Below the pieces are notes generated by a model. That model saw only the letters and a list, made by a program, of their open reading frames with translations, searched no databases and was not told where the DNA came from. Of a stretch of DNA of 64,000 nucleotides, positions 48,754 to 56,891 are shown one piece after another. Numbering within the stretch: position 1 is the stretch's first letter; each line of letters begins with the position of its first letter. The translations under genes were made by a program, and so were the position numbers. Origin of the DNA: Candidatus Melainabacteria bacterium (GTDB lineage Bacteria > Cyanobacteriota > Vampirovibrionia > Obscuribacterales > Obscuribacteraceae); NCBI GenBank assembly GCA_003963305.1, contig RXJR01000010.1, positions 83,782-147,781 on the forward strand, read 5' to 3'.

Positions 48754-50634
48754 CTACTTGCGAGCCGCAGCGATAGCGTCCACGCCCTCGACATCGCAGG
48801 GCGGCAGATCGAAAAGCTTTTCGATATCGGGTGCGAGCAGCGTTTCGTGCTCGTCGATGGCATTGATGAGAACTTTCAAGTCGTCAACGCCATCCTCCAC
48901 AATCGCAAACGCAGTCTTCTCACCTTCTGCAATAAGCGCCTTCACCTCATCGGCAATTTGTCGGCGGAACTCGTCGGAAACCAGTCCAGCTTTCTGCAAT
49001 GAAGCGAGATTGAACTTGCCCAGGCTCGACATGCCGAGTTCGGTGACCATCTGAATGGCAAGATCAGTAGCCATTTTGACGTCCATCGAAATGCCGGAGT
49101 CTTCCTGACCGTTTCGCAGTTTGAATGTCGAAGCGGCACCACCCATGAGCACAGCAAGCCTGAGCTTCATGTGGTCTCGGGTGATCAGCGTCTCGAATTC
49201 CTCGGGATAAGCGACATGCCCACCTGATCTGCCGCGCGGCACCATGGTGAAACGCAGTGGTGCCCGCCTGGCCAGGCGCATGTAGACGAGAGCATGTCCA
49301 GCCTCGTGCACCTTAACGGTGTCAACCTCCATCGGCGTCAAAATCTGACGCTGACCGTCGCGACGCGCACCGAATGTCACTTTCAGCACAGCCTCGTCGA
49401 GAATCTCTTGCGTAACCAGGCTCAGTCCGGCACGCACAGTGAGAATCTTCGCCTCGTTGGCGATGTTCTCGACATGGGCACCAGATGCACCTGGACAAGC
49501 CTTGGCGGCGATGCGCAGGTTGAGCCCGGGAGCGCGAATGCTTTCGGGCAAGTAGAGACCGAGCAGAGCTTCGCGGTCCCGGCAATTGGGATTGAAGAAC
49601 TCGATGTCGCGGTCGAAGCGACCAGGACGGATGGCAGCCGGGTCGAGGATGTCTTTGCGATTGGTGGCAGCAATCGTGAAGACACGGGGACGTTTGACGA
49701 TGCCGTCCATCTCCTTGAGGAGCTGGTTGAGCGTCGCTTCCTGCTCGCCATTGCCCTGCGATGTACCGCGAGCACGCGCGATCGCGTCGAACTCGTCGAT
49801 GAAGAGAATGGCACCACCGAAGACCTTCACGAGTTCGTCCAGGTCATCGAAAACCTGACGAACACGGCTGGCACCGACGCCGACAAACATCTCGGTGAAC
49901 TCAGAACCGGCAATCTCGATCACAGGCAGACCACAAAGCGAAGCCAGGGTGCGGGCAAGCAGTGTCTTGCCGACGCCGTGGGCGCCATGCATCAGCACAC
50001 CGCGAGGAGTGCGAGCCTTGAGGGCTTCGTACTTCTCAGGCTGCTTGAGGAAATCGAGGAATTCCTGAATTTCGAATTTGGCTTCGCTCTGCCCGATCAC
50101 CTTGTCGAAAGTCAATCCGGCAAAACGATGATCGTTAGGCAGAATGAGAGTGCCTGTATCGCAGCGCATGGCAGGAAGTTTGACCTTCTTGCCCTTCACC
50201 TCGATTTCGACGGCATCTTGCTTTTCCCCGGTCTTGCGCCGACCGCCGAGATTTTTAATCGCCGATGTAGCCAGTCGATCGCCGACTCGACGAGCTGAAC
50301 GCTCCTCACGAGCGGCAGACTCAAGCGCTTCCTCGCGCTTACGGCGTCTCACCTGGTTGATGAAGGCGATGCCGAGCAGCGCCACACCAATGATCAGGCA
50401 GCCTGTATGCAGAAACCATTCGGCGAACGGCGACAGGTGCTCCACCGTAGACGGTGGCACGTGCACCCAGGTTCGTCCATGCAGAACTCTGGTCGGATCG
50501 GGACGCATCGGTCCGTTGCACAGCCAGAGAAGAAAGAAAACGGAGCCCAGAAGGAAAGCAACTGTGTTGCCGATTCTCTTCCAGGAATCTAAGTCGCTAA
50601 AAGGCGGATGCTTGTTTTCGGGTGAATCAGCCAT
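48754..50634 (-). CDS. FtsH-like AAA+/M41 membrane protease (third in window)
   Basis: 626 residues. Two membrane helices (about 22-39 and 75-93) frame a short periplasmic loop. A charged linker is followed by the AAA domain: Walker A GAHGVGKT (about 217-224, replacing the common GPPGTGKT), Walker B ILFIDEFDAIA (about 276), arginine motif IRPGRFDRDIEFF. M41 has HEAGH at 443-447, RFTMVPRGRSGGHV and a third-ligand region DSGISMDVKMAT. ATG 50634 has AAGGAAATTCAGCC; the in-frame region upstream lacks a ribosome site. It is upstream of a coupled small membrane gene. Confidence 0.88.
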   Translation of the reverse strand: MADSPENKHPPFSDLDSWKRIGNTVAFLLGSVFFLLWLCNGPMRPDPTRVLHGRTWVHVPPSTVEHLSPFAEWFLHTGCLIIGVALLGIAFINQVRRRKREEALESAAREERSARRVGDRLATSAIKNLGGRRKTGEKQDAVEIEVKGKKVKLPAMRCDTGTLILPNDHRFAGLTFDKVIGQSEAKFEIQEFLDFLKQPEKYEALKARTPRGVLMHGAHGVGKTLLARTLASLCGLPVIEIAGSEFTEMFVGVGASRVRQVFDDLDELVKVFGGAILFIDEFDAIARARGTSQGNGEQEATLNQLLKEMDGIVKRPRVFTIAATNRKDILDPAAIRPGRFDRDIEFFNPNCRDREALLGLYLPESIRAPGLNLRIAAKACPGASGAHVENIANEAKILTVRAGLSLVTQEILDEAVLKVTFGARRDGQRQILTPMEVDTVKVHEAGHALVYMRLARRAPLRFTMVPRGRSGGHVAYPEEFETLITRDHMKLRLAVLMGGAASTFKLRNGQEDSGISMDVKMATDLAIQMVTELGMSSLGKFNLASLQKAGLVSDEFRRQIADEVKALIAEGEKTAFAIVEDGVDDLKVLINAIDEHETLLAPDIEKLFDLPPCDVEGVDAIAAARK

Positions 50635-51179
50635 GGCTGAATTTCCTTGATTGACCGTCGAGATATTCGACAGCTTCGATAAAGGGACTGAAATTTCATA
50701 GAGCAACGTTCCGATTCGCATCAAATTGGTCGGACAGTCGCTGTGCGCAAAGGCGCAAGAACTGTCACTCATCTCCACCCTCAGGGCATGCTGTCTCAGC
50801 TGCGCTAAGCCGACTGTGCTTCAAACCCAGGATAGCGGCAGAGGACCGTGCACGTAGGTGCAAATACTCTGGTGCTCGAAAGCAGGAGGGGTACTGAGCT
50901 GGACTGTTATTTTCTGGAGAAAAAGTAGTTATTGGGATACCACATACTGCCATGGACCATAAGGCTGAGGTTGTTAACAATTTGGCCGCTTTTACGCTTT
51001 ACATCCCGCAAAGTTTGTCGAAACGCTCGACCTGTGCGACACGAATCCATTACAGATTCGCACCGCGCTTAACATAGACAGCGTGCGTTCGAATCGTAAA
51101 CGCTGGCAAAGTTTGCGCAAGCGAACGCAATGAACTGTCAATCACAAAGAGCGTTGGGCGACTTCAAGTTGACTTCAGT
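50635..51179. other. 545-base non-coding gap upstream of the third FtsH-like gene
   Basis: It separates the tandem ClpP gene from the FtsH-like gene on the same strand. CGAATC/GATTCG (near 51045-51064) is a short stem. I see no consensus promoter and no gene. Confidence 0.4.
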
Positions 51180-52472
51180 TCAGCGGATCTCGTCGATGAA
51201 TCCATACTCGAGCGCCTCCTCAGCAGAGAGCCACCAGTCAGAGGTACGGCAGCGCTCAAGTATCTCGTCGGCAGTGAGAGATGACCGCGAAGCAAGCAGC
51301 TCGATACACTGCCGCTGCACAGCCATGCTCTTATCGAGACCGAGTTCGTACTGACTGGTCGTATAGCCCCATGTCGAACTGACCCGATGGATGAGAAGCC
51401 ATGAATTCTTCCCCATCACCCGCCACTTGCCGATTTGCAGCATGACACCACCCATGGAGGCAGCGCAACCGATCACCTCGGTGTTGATAGCACGTCCGGC
51501 ATTCCGGACCTGGAGACACAGGTCGATGAAGCCAAAACCAGCCACAGAGTTTCCGCCAGGACTGCAGATAAGCAAAGTCAGGTCACCAGAGCTGATTCCC
51601 AGAGCACGAGCCAGATCCTCCTTTGCCGTAAGGGCAGTCGCGTCGCTGACGCGGTCGATAAAGCGCAGCGCGCCGTGCCGTGCCGGCTCCGCCAGCATCT
51701 CGCGCCTCTCAAGTTGAGACAGCATGCGCCTCGCCCTTTTTGCCCTGGTTTCCGCGTTGCTCTTGCGCACGTCCAGGTCGGTAGCCTCCGAAAGCCCTTC
51801 ACACAACGACGCGTTGATGGCGACCAGTTTTGACGTCGGCATCGATGAGGTGGTGGCAATGCCATCCACCAGACCAAATTTGACCGCTGCCTGAGCGTCA
51901 AGAAACCAGGTCTTGAGGTAGATCTTCTCCCTCAACTGCTCTCTCGAAAGCTTGCTCGAAACGAGCAAGGCATACTGCTGTTCCTGAAGACGCCTGAACC
52001 ACTTGAGGTTCTCTTCCGCCTCGTAGGAATTTCCGTCCGTCAGACAGCGCACCTCAGTGATGTGAATCCAGGAGCGCTCGGTGATGTAAACCTCGTCAGC
52101 GGCACGCAGAACGACTGCGGCCTGCCCGCTTGCCCAGCCTGCGACCTGGATGATCACCTTTACTCCTCGCAACCGCACCCAACGCAGGAAGTCGTGAAGC
52201 GCCAGGGCGTCGATAAAGGACTCAATGTGAGCGTGCATGAAGATGTGAATTGGCAACGAGGAGTCGATGCGCACCCACTTCTCCACCCGATCGACCAGCG
52301 AACGTATCGCTGCGTAGTCGACCATGCCGTCCAGCAGATATGCCCGACTTTCAGCCGGTGAAGCGAGCCTGTCTACGATCTTGAGAAGAGAGTTTTCAGC
52401 GTCGGACTCTGCGGTCTCAACCTGGGCGATTTGCTCCAGATTATCGAGTACGGAGTTTTCGGAGGTTGACAT
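51180..52472 (-). CDS. Tandem ClpP/Clp-like serine protease fusion
   Basis: 430 residues made of two ClpP-fold halves. Half one (about 50-205): Ser115 in AGWASGQAAV and His137 in SWIHITEV, but the position of the catalytic Asp (ERDRFLSA in ClpP) reads LKTWFLDA, so Asp is missing. Half two (about 270-430): CSPGGNSVAG, Ser339 in GCAASMGGVM, His362 in SWLLIHRV and Asp in RTSDWWLSAEEALEYGFID, a complete triad. ClpP normally forms two heptameric rings of one domain; a covalent pair with one degenerate site suggests mixed or asymmetric rings. ATG 52472 has AGGAGATG. No Clp ATPase gene is in the window. Confidence 0.82.
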   Translation of the reverse strand: MSTSENSVLDNLEQIAQVETAESDAENSLLKIVDRLASPAESRAYLLDGMVDYAAIRSLVDRVEKWVRIDSSLPIHIFMHAHIESFIDALALHDFLRWVRLRGVKVIIQVAGWASGQAAVVLRAADEVYITERSWIHITEVRCLTDGNSYEAEENLKWFRRLQEQQYALLVSSKLSREQLREKIYLKTWFLDAQAAVKFGLVDGIATTSSMPTSKLVAINASLCEGLSEATDLDVRKSNAETRAKRARRMLSQLERREMLAEPARHGALRFIDRVSDATALTAKEDLARALGISSGDLTLLICSPGGNSVAGFGFIDLCLQVRNAGRAINTEVIGCAASMGGVMLQIGKWRVMGKNSWLLIHRVSSTWGYTTSQYELGLDKSMAVQRQCIELLASRSSLTADEILERCRTSDWWLSAEEALEYGFIDEIR

Positions 52473-52493
52473 GACGTTTCATCTCCTGTCGTC

Positions 52494-52519
52494 AGCGCGG
52501 CAAGCAAGCTCGCCGCGCT
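52494..52519 (-). terminator. AGCGCGGC/GCCGCGCT stem between the 108-residue gene and the ClpP fusion
   Basis: A perfect eight-base stem with a 10-base loop, 20 bases before the ClpP-fusion start. Partial termination is likely. Confidence 0.5.
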
Positions 52520-52540
52520 CAATAGTCCGAACTGTAGCCC

Positions 52541-52867
52541 TTACGCACCGGGCTGCCAGTTATGTGGTGGTTGAAGCCAGAATGCACCGGCGCGACCGCC
52601 TGCGCATTGGTACTCCGTTGGTTCACAGGACCAGTTAAGGTTCGCGAAGATGGCAACTACGCGGTCGATGACTTTGTCGTTGGCAGGAAAGCTCGGCACG
52701 TCGATCGAATACCTGAAGGTAGCGCCGGTTTTCTTCGACATTGTCGAATATTCGCCAATCAGGCGGTCGACAAGCGCTTTAGCTTCCTCCTCCACCTTAT
52801 CGACAAAGTCAGCGTTGTTGATGACGCGCAAGAATGGTGCGCCGGGCTTACTTCTACTTTTCGCCAT
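52541..52867 (-). CDS. Unknown 108-residue protein
   Basis: ATG 52867 has GGAG at 6 bases; in-frame starts at 52879 and 52885 are worse placed. Basic N-terminus (AKSRSKPG), a long helix (DFVDKVEEEAKALVDRLIGEY), then strands (TFRYSIDVPSF), a helix (DKVIDRVVAIFANLNW) and a C-terminal hairpin with two Cys ending FWLQPPHNWQPGA. The helix plus Gly-containing beta hairpin at the end resembles that of the unknown proteins at 55272-55547 and 55642-56082. No family recognised. It lies upstream of the ClpP fusion on the same strand. Confidence 0.65.
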   Translation of the reverse strand: MAKSRSKPGAPFLRVINNADFVDKVEEEAKALVDRLIGEYSTMSKKTGATFRYSIDVPSFPANDKVIDRVVAIFANLNWSCEPTEYQCAGGRAGAFWLQPPHNWQPGA

Positions 52868-52908
52868 TGCATGCTCCATAAACACGGGGAGATTGGCTTA
52901 TCGTGCGC

Positions 52909-53166
52909 TCAAGCAAGGACCACGGAGACGCCGAACAGAAGTCCGGCGGCCACTAATATGACGTAAGCTATCGCGTCATATCCGTTGAGCGCCAGGCAGT
53001 AGCTGACAATGACCATTGCAAGAGCAGGAAGAGTCAGATATGCGATGCACTCCAGTTTTTTCAGCGAAAGATTCCGCGGTCGCAGATATCTGGCTTCCAG
53101 TTTCAAACCAGCCATGCCGCCGATAAGCATGACCACCGAAATCATGACTGAACCCAGTAGCTCCAT
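52909..53166 (-). CDS. 85-residue three-helix membrane protein
   Basis: ATG 53166 follows CAGGAGAACTTGGG. Hydrophobic segments are about 3-20, 41-60 and 64-84, with a basic loop (EARYLRPRNLSLKK) between the first two. First gene of the minus-strand run that includes the 108-residue protein, the ClpP fusion and the FtsH-like operon. No family recognised. It is divergent from the MocR regulator, with 382 bases between. Confidence 0.65.
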   Translation of the reverse strand: MELLGSVMISVVMLIGGMAGLKLEARYLRPRNLSLKKLECIAYLTLPALAMVIVSYCLALNGYDAIAYVILVAAGLLFGVSVVLA

Positions 53167-53548
53167 CCCAAGTTCTCCTGTTTTTCCTTCCGTGAGTCCT
53201 GAGAAACGCTTGCCTCATGAGGCAAAGCCCCATGAGAATCAAAGCAATAGAAGACAGCGATTGTGGGTGATTACTTCAAACGTCTCAGCGACAAACGGTT
53301 AGATCTGCAGCGTAATCAAAGACAAACGGTATTGACAAGCGCCAGAGTCCTAAAACTCAGACCCTCTCATGATTTCAGTGAGATTTTCGGCTGGCCAACC
53401 TGGTGGTGGACTCCCATAAAAAGCGGTGCTGGACTCCTCTTCTTTCGGCTAATCGAACGGTAGTATGATTACCCGATCGGGGCATCACTAATTCCAGACG
53501 GATTTTTACTGAGCAAAATACTAGAAGTAAGCAAACTCGCAAGATCTC
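53167..53548. other. Divergent regulatory gap between a membrane gene and mocR-type gene
   Basis: Contains the two direct repeats and TTGACA listed separately, and a TATGAT hexamer at 53464 that could be a -10 for the regulator. No gene seen. Confidence 0.45.
53290..53337 (+). promoter_or_regulatory. Two GACAAACGGT direct repeats next to TTGACA
   Basis: GACAAACGGT at 53290-53299 and 53321-53330, 31 bases apart (about three turns), with TTGACA at 53332-53337. MocR-type regulators such as PdxR often bind spaced direct repeats near their own promoters, so this is a candidate operator. Confidence 0.4.
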
Positions 53549-55066
53549 ATGCCGCGAAACAGACAAACCAACAATTCAGAATCATCATCTCCTCTTGCAA
53601 ATTTTGCGGTTTCTCTGCACCTCGACGATACTTCACCGATTCCGATTTACGAACAAATTGCAGATCAACTGGCGCATGCAATCGAGTCACTGGTGCTCAT
53701 GCCAGGACAATTGATGCCTTCCACAAGACAACTAGCTGATTATTTGCAAATATCCAGAAAGACAGTGGTGCGAAGCTATGACAAACTGATCGGGCAAGGA
53801 TTTCTTACCACCACCCGTGGTATCGGCACACTGGTTAGAGCATCAATTGCCAAACCGCCTGCGCTGCCAGCAAACGAGTCGGCACCGCTGAAACTGTCGG
53901 CCTTCGCCGAGCGCCTTCTACAGATACCACCAACTGCTTTGAGCTGCGGCGCTTTTGCACAACTCAACCATGGTGCCCCTGCGCCTGAGACGTTACCTGT
54001 TGCCCAATGGAAACAAATCATCAACAGTCATGCAAACCAGAACGAAAACAAAGAACTCACTAACGGACTGGAACCTTTTGGTCAGCCGGAATTGAGAAAA
54101 GCTGTAACAGCATATTTAAAACGCCAGCGCGCCATTCAATGCGACCACAAACGTGTGATAGCCCATGTCGATTCCACCACTCCGACGCGTTTAGCAACCC
54201 AGTTGACGATTGATCCAGGCGACCTTGTCGCCATAGAAGATCCCGGATACCCATATGCCCGGCGGTGTTTTCAAATGTTGGGCGCAGAGCTTGTGGCGAT
54301 TCCTGTAGACAACGACGGCATGCAGGTAGAACGGCTCATCGATGAGAACAGGGCAGTCAAAGCTGTTTATGTAACACCATCTCACCAAGATCCTTACGGC
54401 GGCACGCTCTCGCTGGCTCGTCGCCACACCTTGCTCAAGTGGGCTAACAGAACAGGCGCTCTCATTTTTGAAGACGACTACGAAAACGAATTCTTCTACG
54501 GCAATTCAAACTTACCCTCGCTGTATTCTCTCGACCAGGGCGATCGCGTTATCTATCTCTCCAGTTTTTACAAAACTCTTTTCCCACTGTCTGACGCGGG
54601 AATTACAGTACTGCCTGAAAGATTGATCGAAGCTTTTCGGCGAGCTCAAGAGCTGTACAGCGGTGTAAGCTCTTCTCTGTCAATTCAAGAACAAGTAGGA
54701 CTGACAAAAATTCTCGATGATGGCACACTCGAACGACAGATTCGCAAAGCACAATCACTGTATCAAAAGCGCCGCCACATAATGATTTCAGCTATTACCA
54801 GCCAGCTCAAGGGATTGTGCGACCCCATGAAGATAACAGGAGCGATGACCATCGTGATTCGCTTTGACCAGACCTTAAACCATTTGGATATCTCAGAATG
54901 CGCACAGCAAACAGGATTTCCATTAGCAACCACTGAGGCATACTACTGGCAGAACCCACCCAAAAATGAATTCCTCACCTCGTTCGCCATGCTCGAAGAG
55001 AGCACGATTATGCCAGTGGTGGAAGATTTTACACGCAGACTCAAAGAACGCCGGCAGGCACGCTAA
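53549..55066 (+). CDS. MocR-family (GntR-HTH plus aminotransferase-like) regulator
   Basis: 505 residues. GntR winged-helix domain at about 25-105 (PIPIYEQIADQLAHAI, MPSTRQLADYLQISRKTVVRSYDKL), a linker, then a fold-type I aminotransferase-like domain with PLP Lys in YLSSFYKTLFPLSDAGI and IFEDDYENEFFY. MocR proteins sense PLP or amino-acid adducts and regulate vitamin B6, GABA or amino-acid genes. No pdxS/T gene is adjacent; the divergent gene is a small membrane protein. The PLP-enzyme run at 22-27 kb and the decarboxylase at 57 kb are conceivable targets. ATG 53549; weak ribosome site. Confidence 0.9.
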   Translation: MPRNRQTNNSESSSPLANFAVSLHLDDTSPIPIYEQIADQLAHAIESLVLMPGQLMPSTRQLADYLQISRKTVVRSYDKLIGQGFLTTTRGIGTLVRASIAKPPALPANESAPLKLSAFAERLLQIPPTALSCGAFAQLNHGAPAPETLPVAQWKQIINSHANQNENKELTNGLEPFGQPELRKAVTAYLKRQRAIQCDHKRVIAHVDSTTPTRLATQLTIDPGDLVAIEDPGYPYARRCFQMLGAELVAIPVDNDGMQVERLIDENRAVKAVYVTPSHQDPYGGTLSLARRHTLLKWANRTGALIFEDDYENEFFYGNSNLPSLYSLDQGDRVIYLSSFYKTLFPLSDAGITVLPERLIEAFRRAQELYSGVSSSLSIQEQVGLTKILDDGTLERQIRKAQSLYQKRRHIMISAITSQLKGLCDPMKITGAMTIVIRFDQTLNHLDISECAQQTGFPLATTEAYYWQNPPKNEFLTSFAMLEESTIMPVVEDFTRRLKERRQAR

Positions 55067-55123
55067 GTTCAGACACCTGAGTACCAGCGACAAAATCTCG
55101 AGCAATCCAGCGAAAGGTCTTGC

Positions 55124-55159
55124 GCACCGCATATGGTGCCTCAAAAGGCAAATTTTTTT
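55124..55159 (+). terminator. Terminator of the MocR gene
   Basis: GCACC-GCATAT-GGTGC, then after 13 bases a run of seven Ts. Confidence 0.55.
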
Positions 55160-55230
55160 GCCGCGAAGCCCTTAACGGAAAGGCAGGCACCGAAATGACA
55201 AAAAGACGCTGAAATGACGAAAAGCGGAAA

Positions 55231-55260
55231 GGAAAGGCTCGGCCGAAGCCGAAACCTTCC
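55231..55260 (-). terminator. Terminator of the 91-residue gene
   Basis: GGAAGGTTTCGGC pairs imperfectly with GCCGAGCCTTTCC on the minus strand, followed by a T-rich stretch. Confidence 0.6.
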
Positions 55261-55271
55261 TTCCACGATGA

Positions 55272-55547
55272 CTACTGGAACGTGAGAACTCCAAAGCCGT
55301 GTTCGCCACCTTCCGAAAAATCAGTCGGGTAGCCGCGCTCCTTGAGAGCCGCTTGCGCCCGCCTGATTGACGCGATCGGATACTGCTTCGGCACATCGAT
55401 GGTGTGACCGCTGCGCACGAAGTCCAGTTGTTCGATGAGCATCAAGCAATACATGCAGAAGTCGTCGCCCTCCGTGGTCACTTGCGTCCACGTTACCGGT
55501 CTGGCTGCTGCTGCCCGGTGGCGACCGAAGTCGAGTACTGTTCCCAT
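55272..55547 (-). CDS. Unknown 91-residue protein with CxxC
   Basis: ATG 55547 with AAGGGCGC 9 bases upstream. The N-terminal half ends in FCMYCLMLIEQLDF, with a CxxC that could bind metal or form a disulfide. The C-terminal half is a helix (IRRAQAALKERGYP) followed by a Gly-rich beta hairpin (EGGEHGFGVLTF). The helix-hairpin end resembles the next gene and the 52541-52867 protein. No family recognised. Separated from the next gene by a perfect hairpin. Confidence 0.55.
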   Translation of the reverse strand: MGTVLDFGRHRAAAARPVTWTQVTTEGDDFCMYCLMLIEQLDFVRSGHTIDVPKQYPIASIRRAQAALKERGYPTDFSEGGEHGFGVLTFQ

Positions 55548-55580
55548 AATCTGCGCCCTTGACGAAGATGTTGATGGAAA

Positions 55581-55614
55581 GGATGCGCGCAACCGCAAGC
55601 GATAGCGCGCATCC
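55581..55614 (-). terminator. Perfect 10-bp hairpin between two small genes
   Basis: GGATGCGCGC pairs with GCGCGCATCC, followed on the minus strand by TTTCC. Confidence 0.6.
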
Positions 55615-55641
55615 AGTTCGAGTCAGAGTGTCAGCCGGCGC

Positions 55642-56082
55642 TCACCAGTTGACGACGACGAAGAAGCCGCCCTGGCGCCCCTCCGTCTGGTAGTTGACGC
55701 GCCGCACGTGAAGCTTGTCGATGCCGGTGAGCTTCTCGATGACGGACGCGGCCACGGCGGCATTGTGCTGCGCGATGGTGGTCTCGACGATGTGCGCGGC
55801 GCCCGGGCTGTAGGTGAATCCGGGTCCGCCCGAGACGGTGAGGAGGATGAGGCTCTGCTCGCCGTTGGGGATGCGGGCGGCGATGAGCGAAGGCAGGCTG
55901 TCGACGATGCGCTGCGCTTCCTGCTCCACGGCGATGGCGCGGTCGACCTTGCGGCGCTCGGCCAGCTGCGGGTCGGCGCGGTCCTCGCTCGCCTCCTGCA
56001 TGATCTGCTGCGCGCGGGCGCGGACGGAGGCTTCGGTTTCGTCGAAGATGCGGTTCATGTCGAGGCCGATGATGGTCTTCAT
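55642..56082 (-). CDS. Unknown 146-residue protein with N-terminal helical region
   Basis: ATG 56082 has AAGGAAG. Residues about 10-70 are charged helix (ETEASVRARAQQIMQEASEDRAD, AVEQEAQRIVDSLPSL), likely a coiled coil. Then comes an alpha/beta part with LILLTVSGGPGFTY and a C-terminal helix-hairpin ending GGFFVVVNW. No cysteine, signal peptide or membrane segment. Strong AAG/GAG codon bias, like TruD and the metallopeptidases. No family recognised. Confidence 0.6.
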   Translation of the reverse strand: MKTIIGLDMNRIFDETEASVRARAQQIMQEASEDRADPQLAERRKVDRAIAVEQEAQRIVDSLPSLIAARIPNGEQSLILLTVSGGPGFTYSPGAAHIVETTIAQHNAAVAASVIEKLTGIDKLHVRRVNYQTEGRQGGFFVVVNW

Positions 56083-56891
56083 TTAAGGTCACTTCCTTAA
56101 CTGGGTTGCTCTTTCATGCACCAGATGCAGTGCATGTCCTTCATCCTGAACTCTATCTGCGAACCCTCTCCGAGCGAGCTATGTCCTCCCGCACTGCAGA
56201 TGCAATGTGAAAAACAAACACTAGACCGCTGGGAGATAGCTGTTTTGGTTTTAGGTGGGCTAGCAGGAAAGAGTTAAGAGATACACCCCAAACTAAACGT
56301 CCGCTCATACAGATCACAAGAGCTACGAAAAGGTTTAATAATGCGGCTTTCCAAACTTTTTAGCCGCCCCCCTGTGCCTCTCTCCAAAAGACGGCGCCCG
56401 TGCCAATTAAGCATGTGCATTGCTAGCGCATCCTTAGCGCAACTCGCGCGGTCAGCAACGGTCCGTTACCTTTACACATTTGTACACATTCCGTTTTAAT
56501 GTTGGTCCAATACCTGAGTGCGCTAGAGAAAGGCTTTTTAGCCGGAAAATCATCTCCGTCTCGCGCCCTATTTGACACCGCATACAGTATCAAATTCGCA
56601 GATCGGAGAATGCCGCCACAAGGGCGAGCCAGAAAAGCGAATGAGCGCTTGAAAACCGCACGACCACTAATTTATATCACTTTTAAAATTTCCCAAAACA
56701 TGTCAAACAAAGAAACAATCGCACAACCCTTCATCCCCCTTTCGTATATACAAAAGCCGCAGGACAAGCGCCATTCCACCTGTTTGCGCTCCAGATCACC
56801 ATGTTATACTAGGCCTATCATCACTTGCTCTTCAGTGAGAAGCTGGTGCCTGGGGCAACAAGCAAAGACAGTCAGGAGCTGAATTCGGTCT
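56083..56891. other. 809-base AT-richer non-coding gap
   Basis: No credible gene; a 127-codon frame at 56499-56882 begins at TTG and lacks a ribosome site. A good promoter candidate for the decarboxylase lies at 56802-56810. Confidence 0.45.
56783..56810 (+). promoter_or_regulatory. Extended -10 promoter candidate for the decarboxylase/R3H pair
   Basis: TGT-TATACT at 56802-56810 matches the extended -10 (TGnTATAAT) with one mismatch; the -35 region (TTTGCG) is weak. About 80 bases to the coding start. Confidence 0.45.

Noticed and set aside
56499..56882. 127-codon plus-strand frame before the decarboxylase
   Set aside because: TTG start without ribosome site; composition random; overlaps the promoter candidate.
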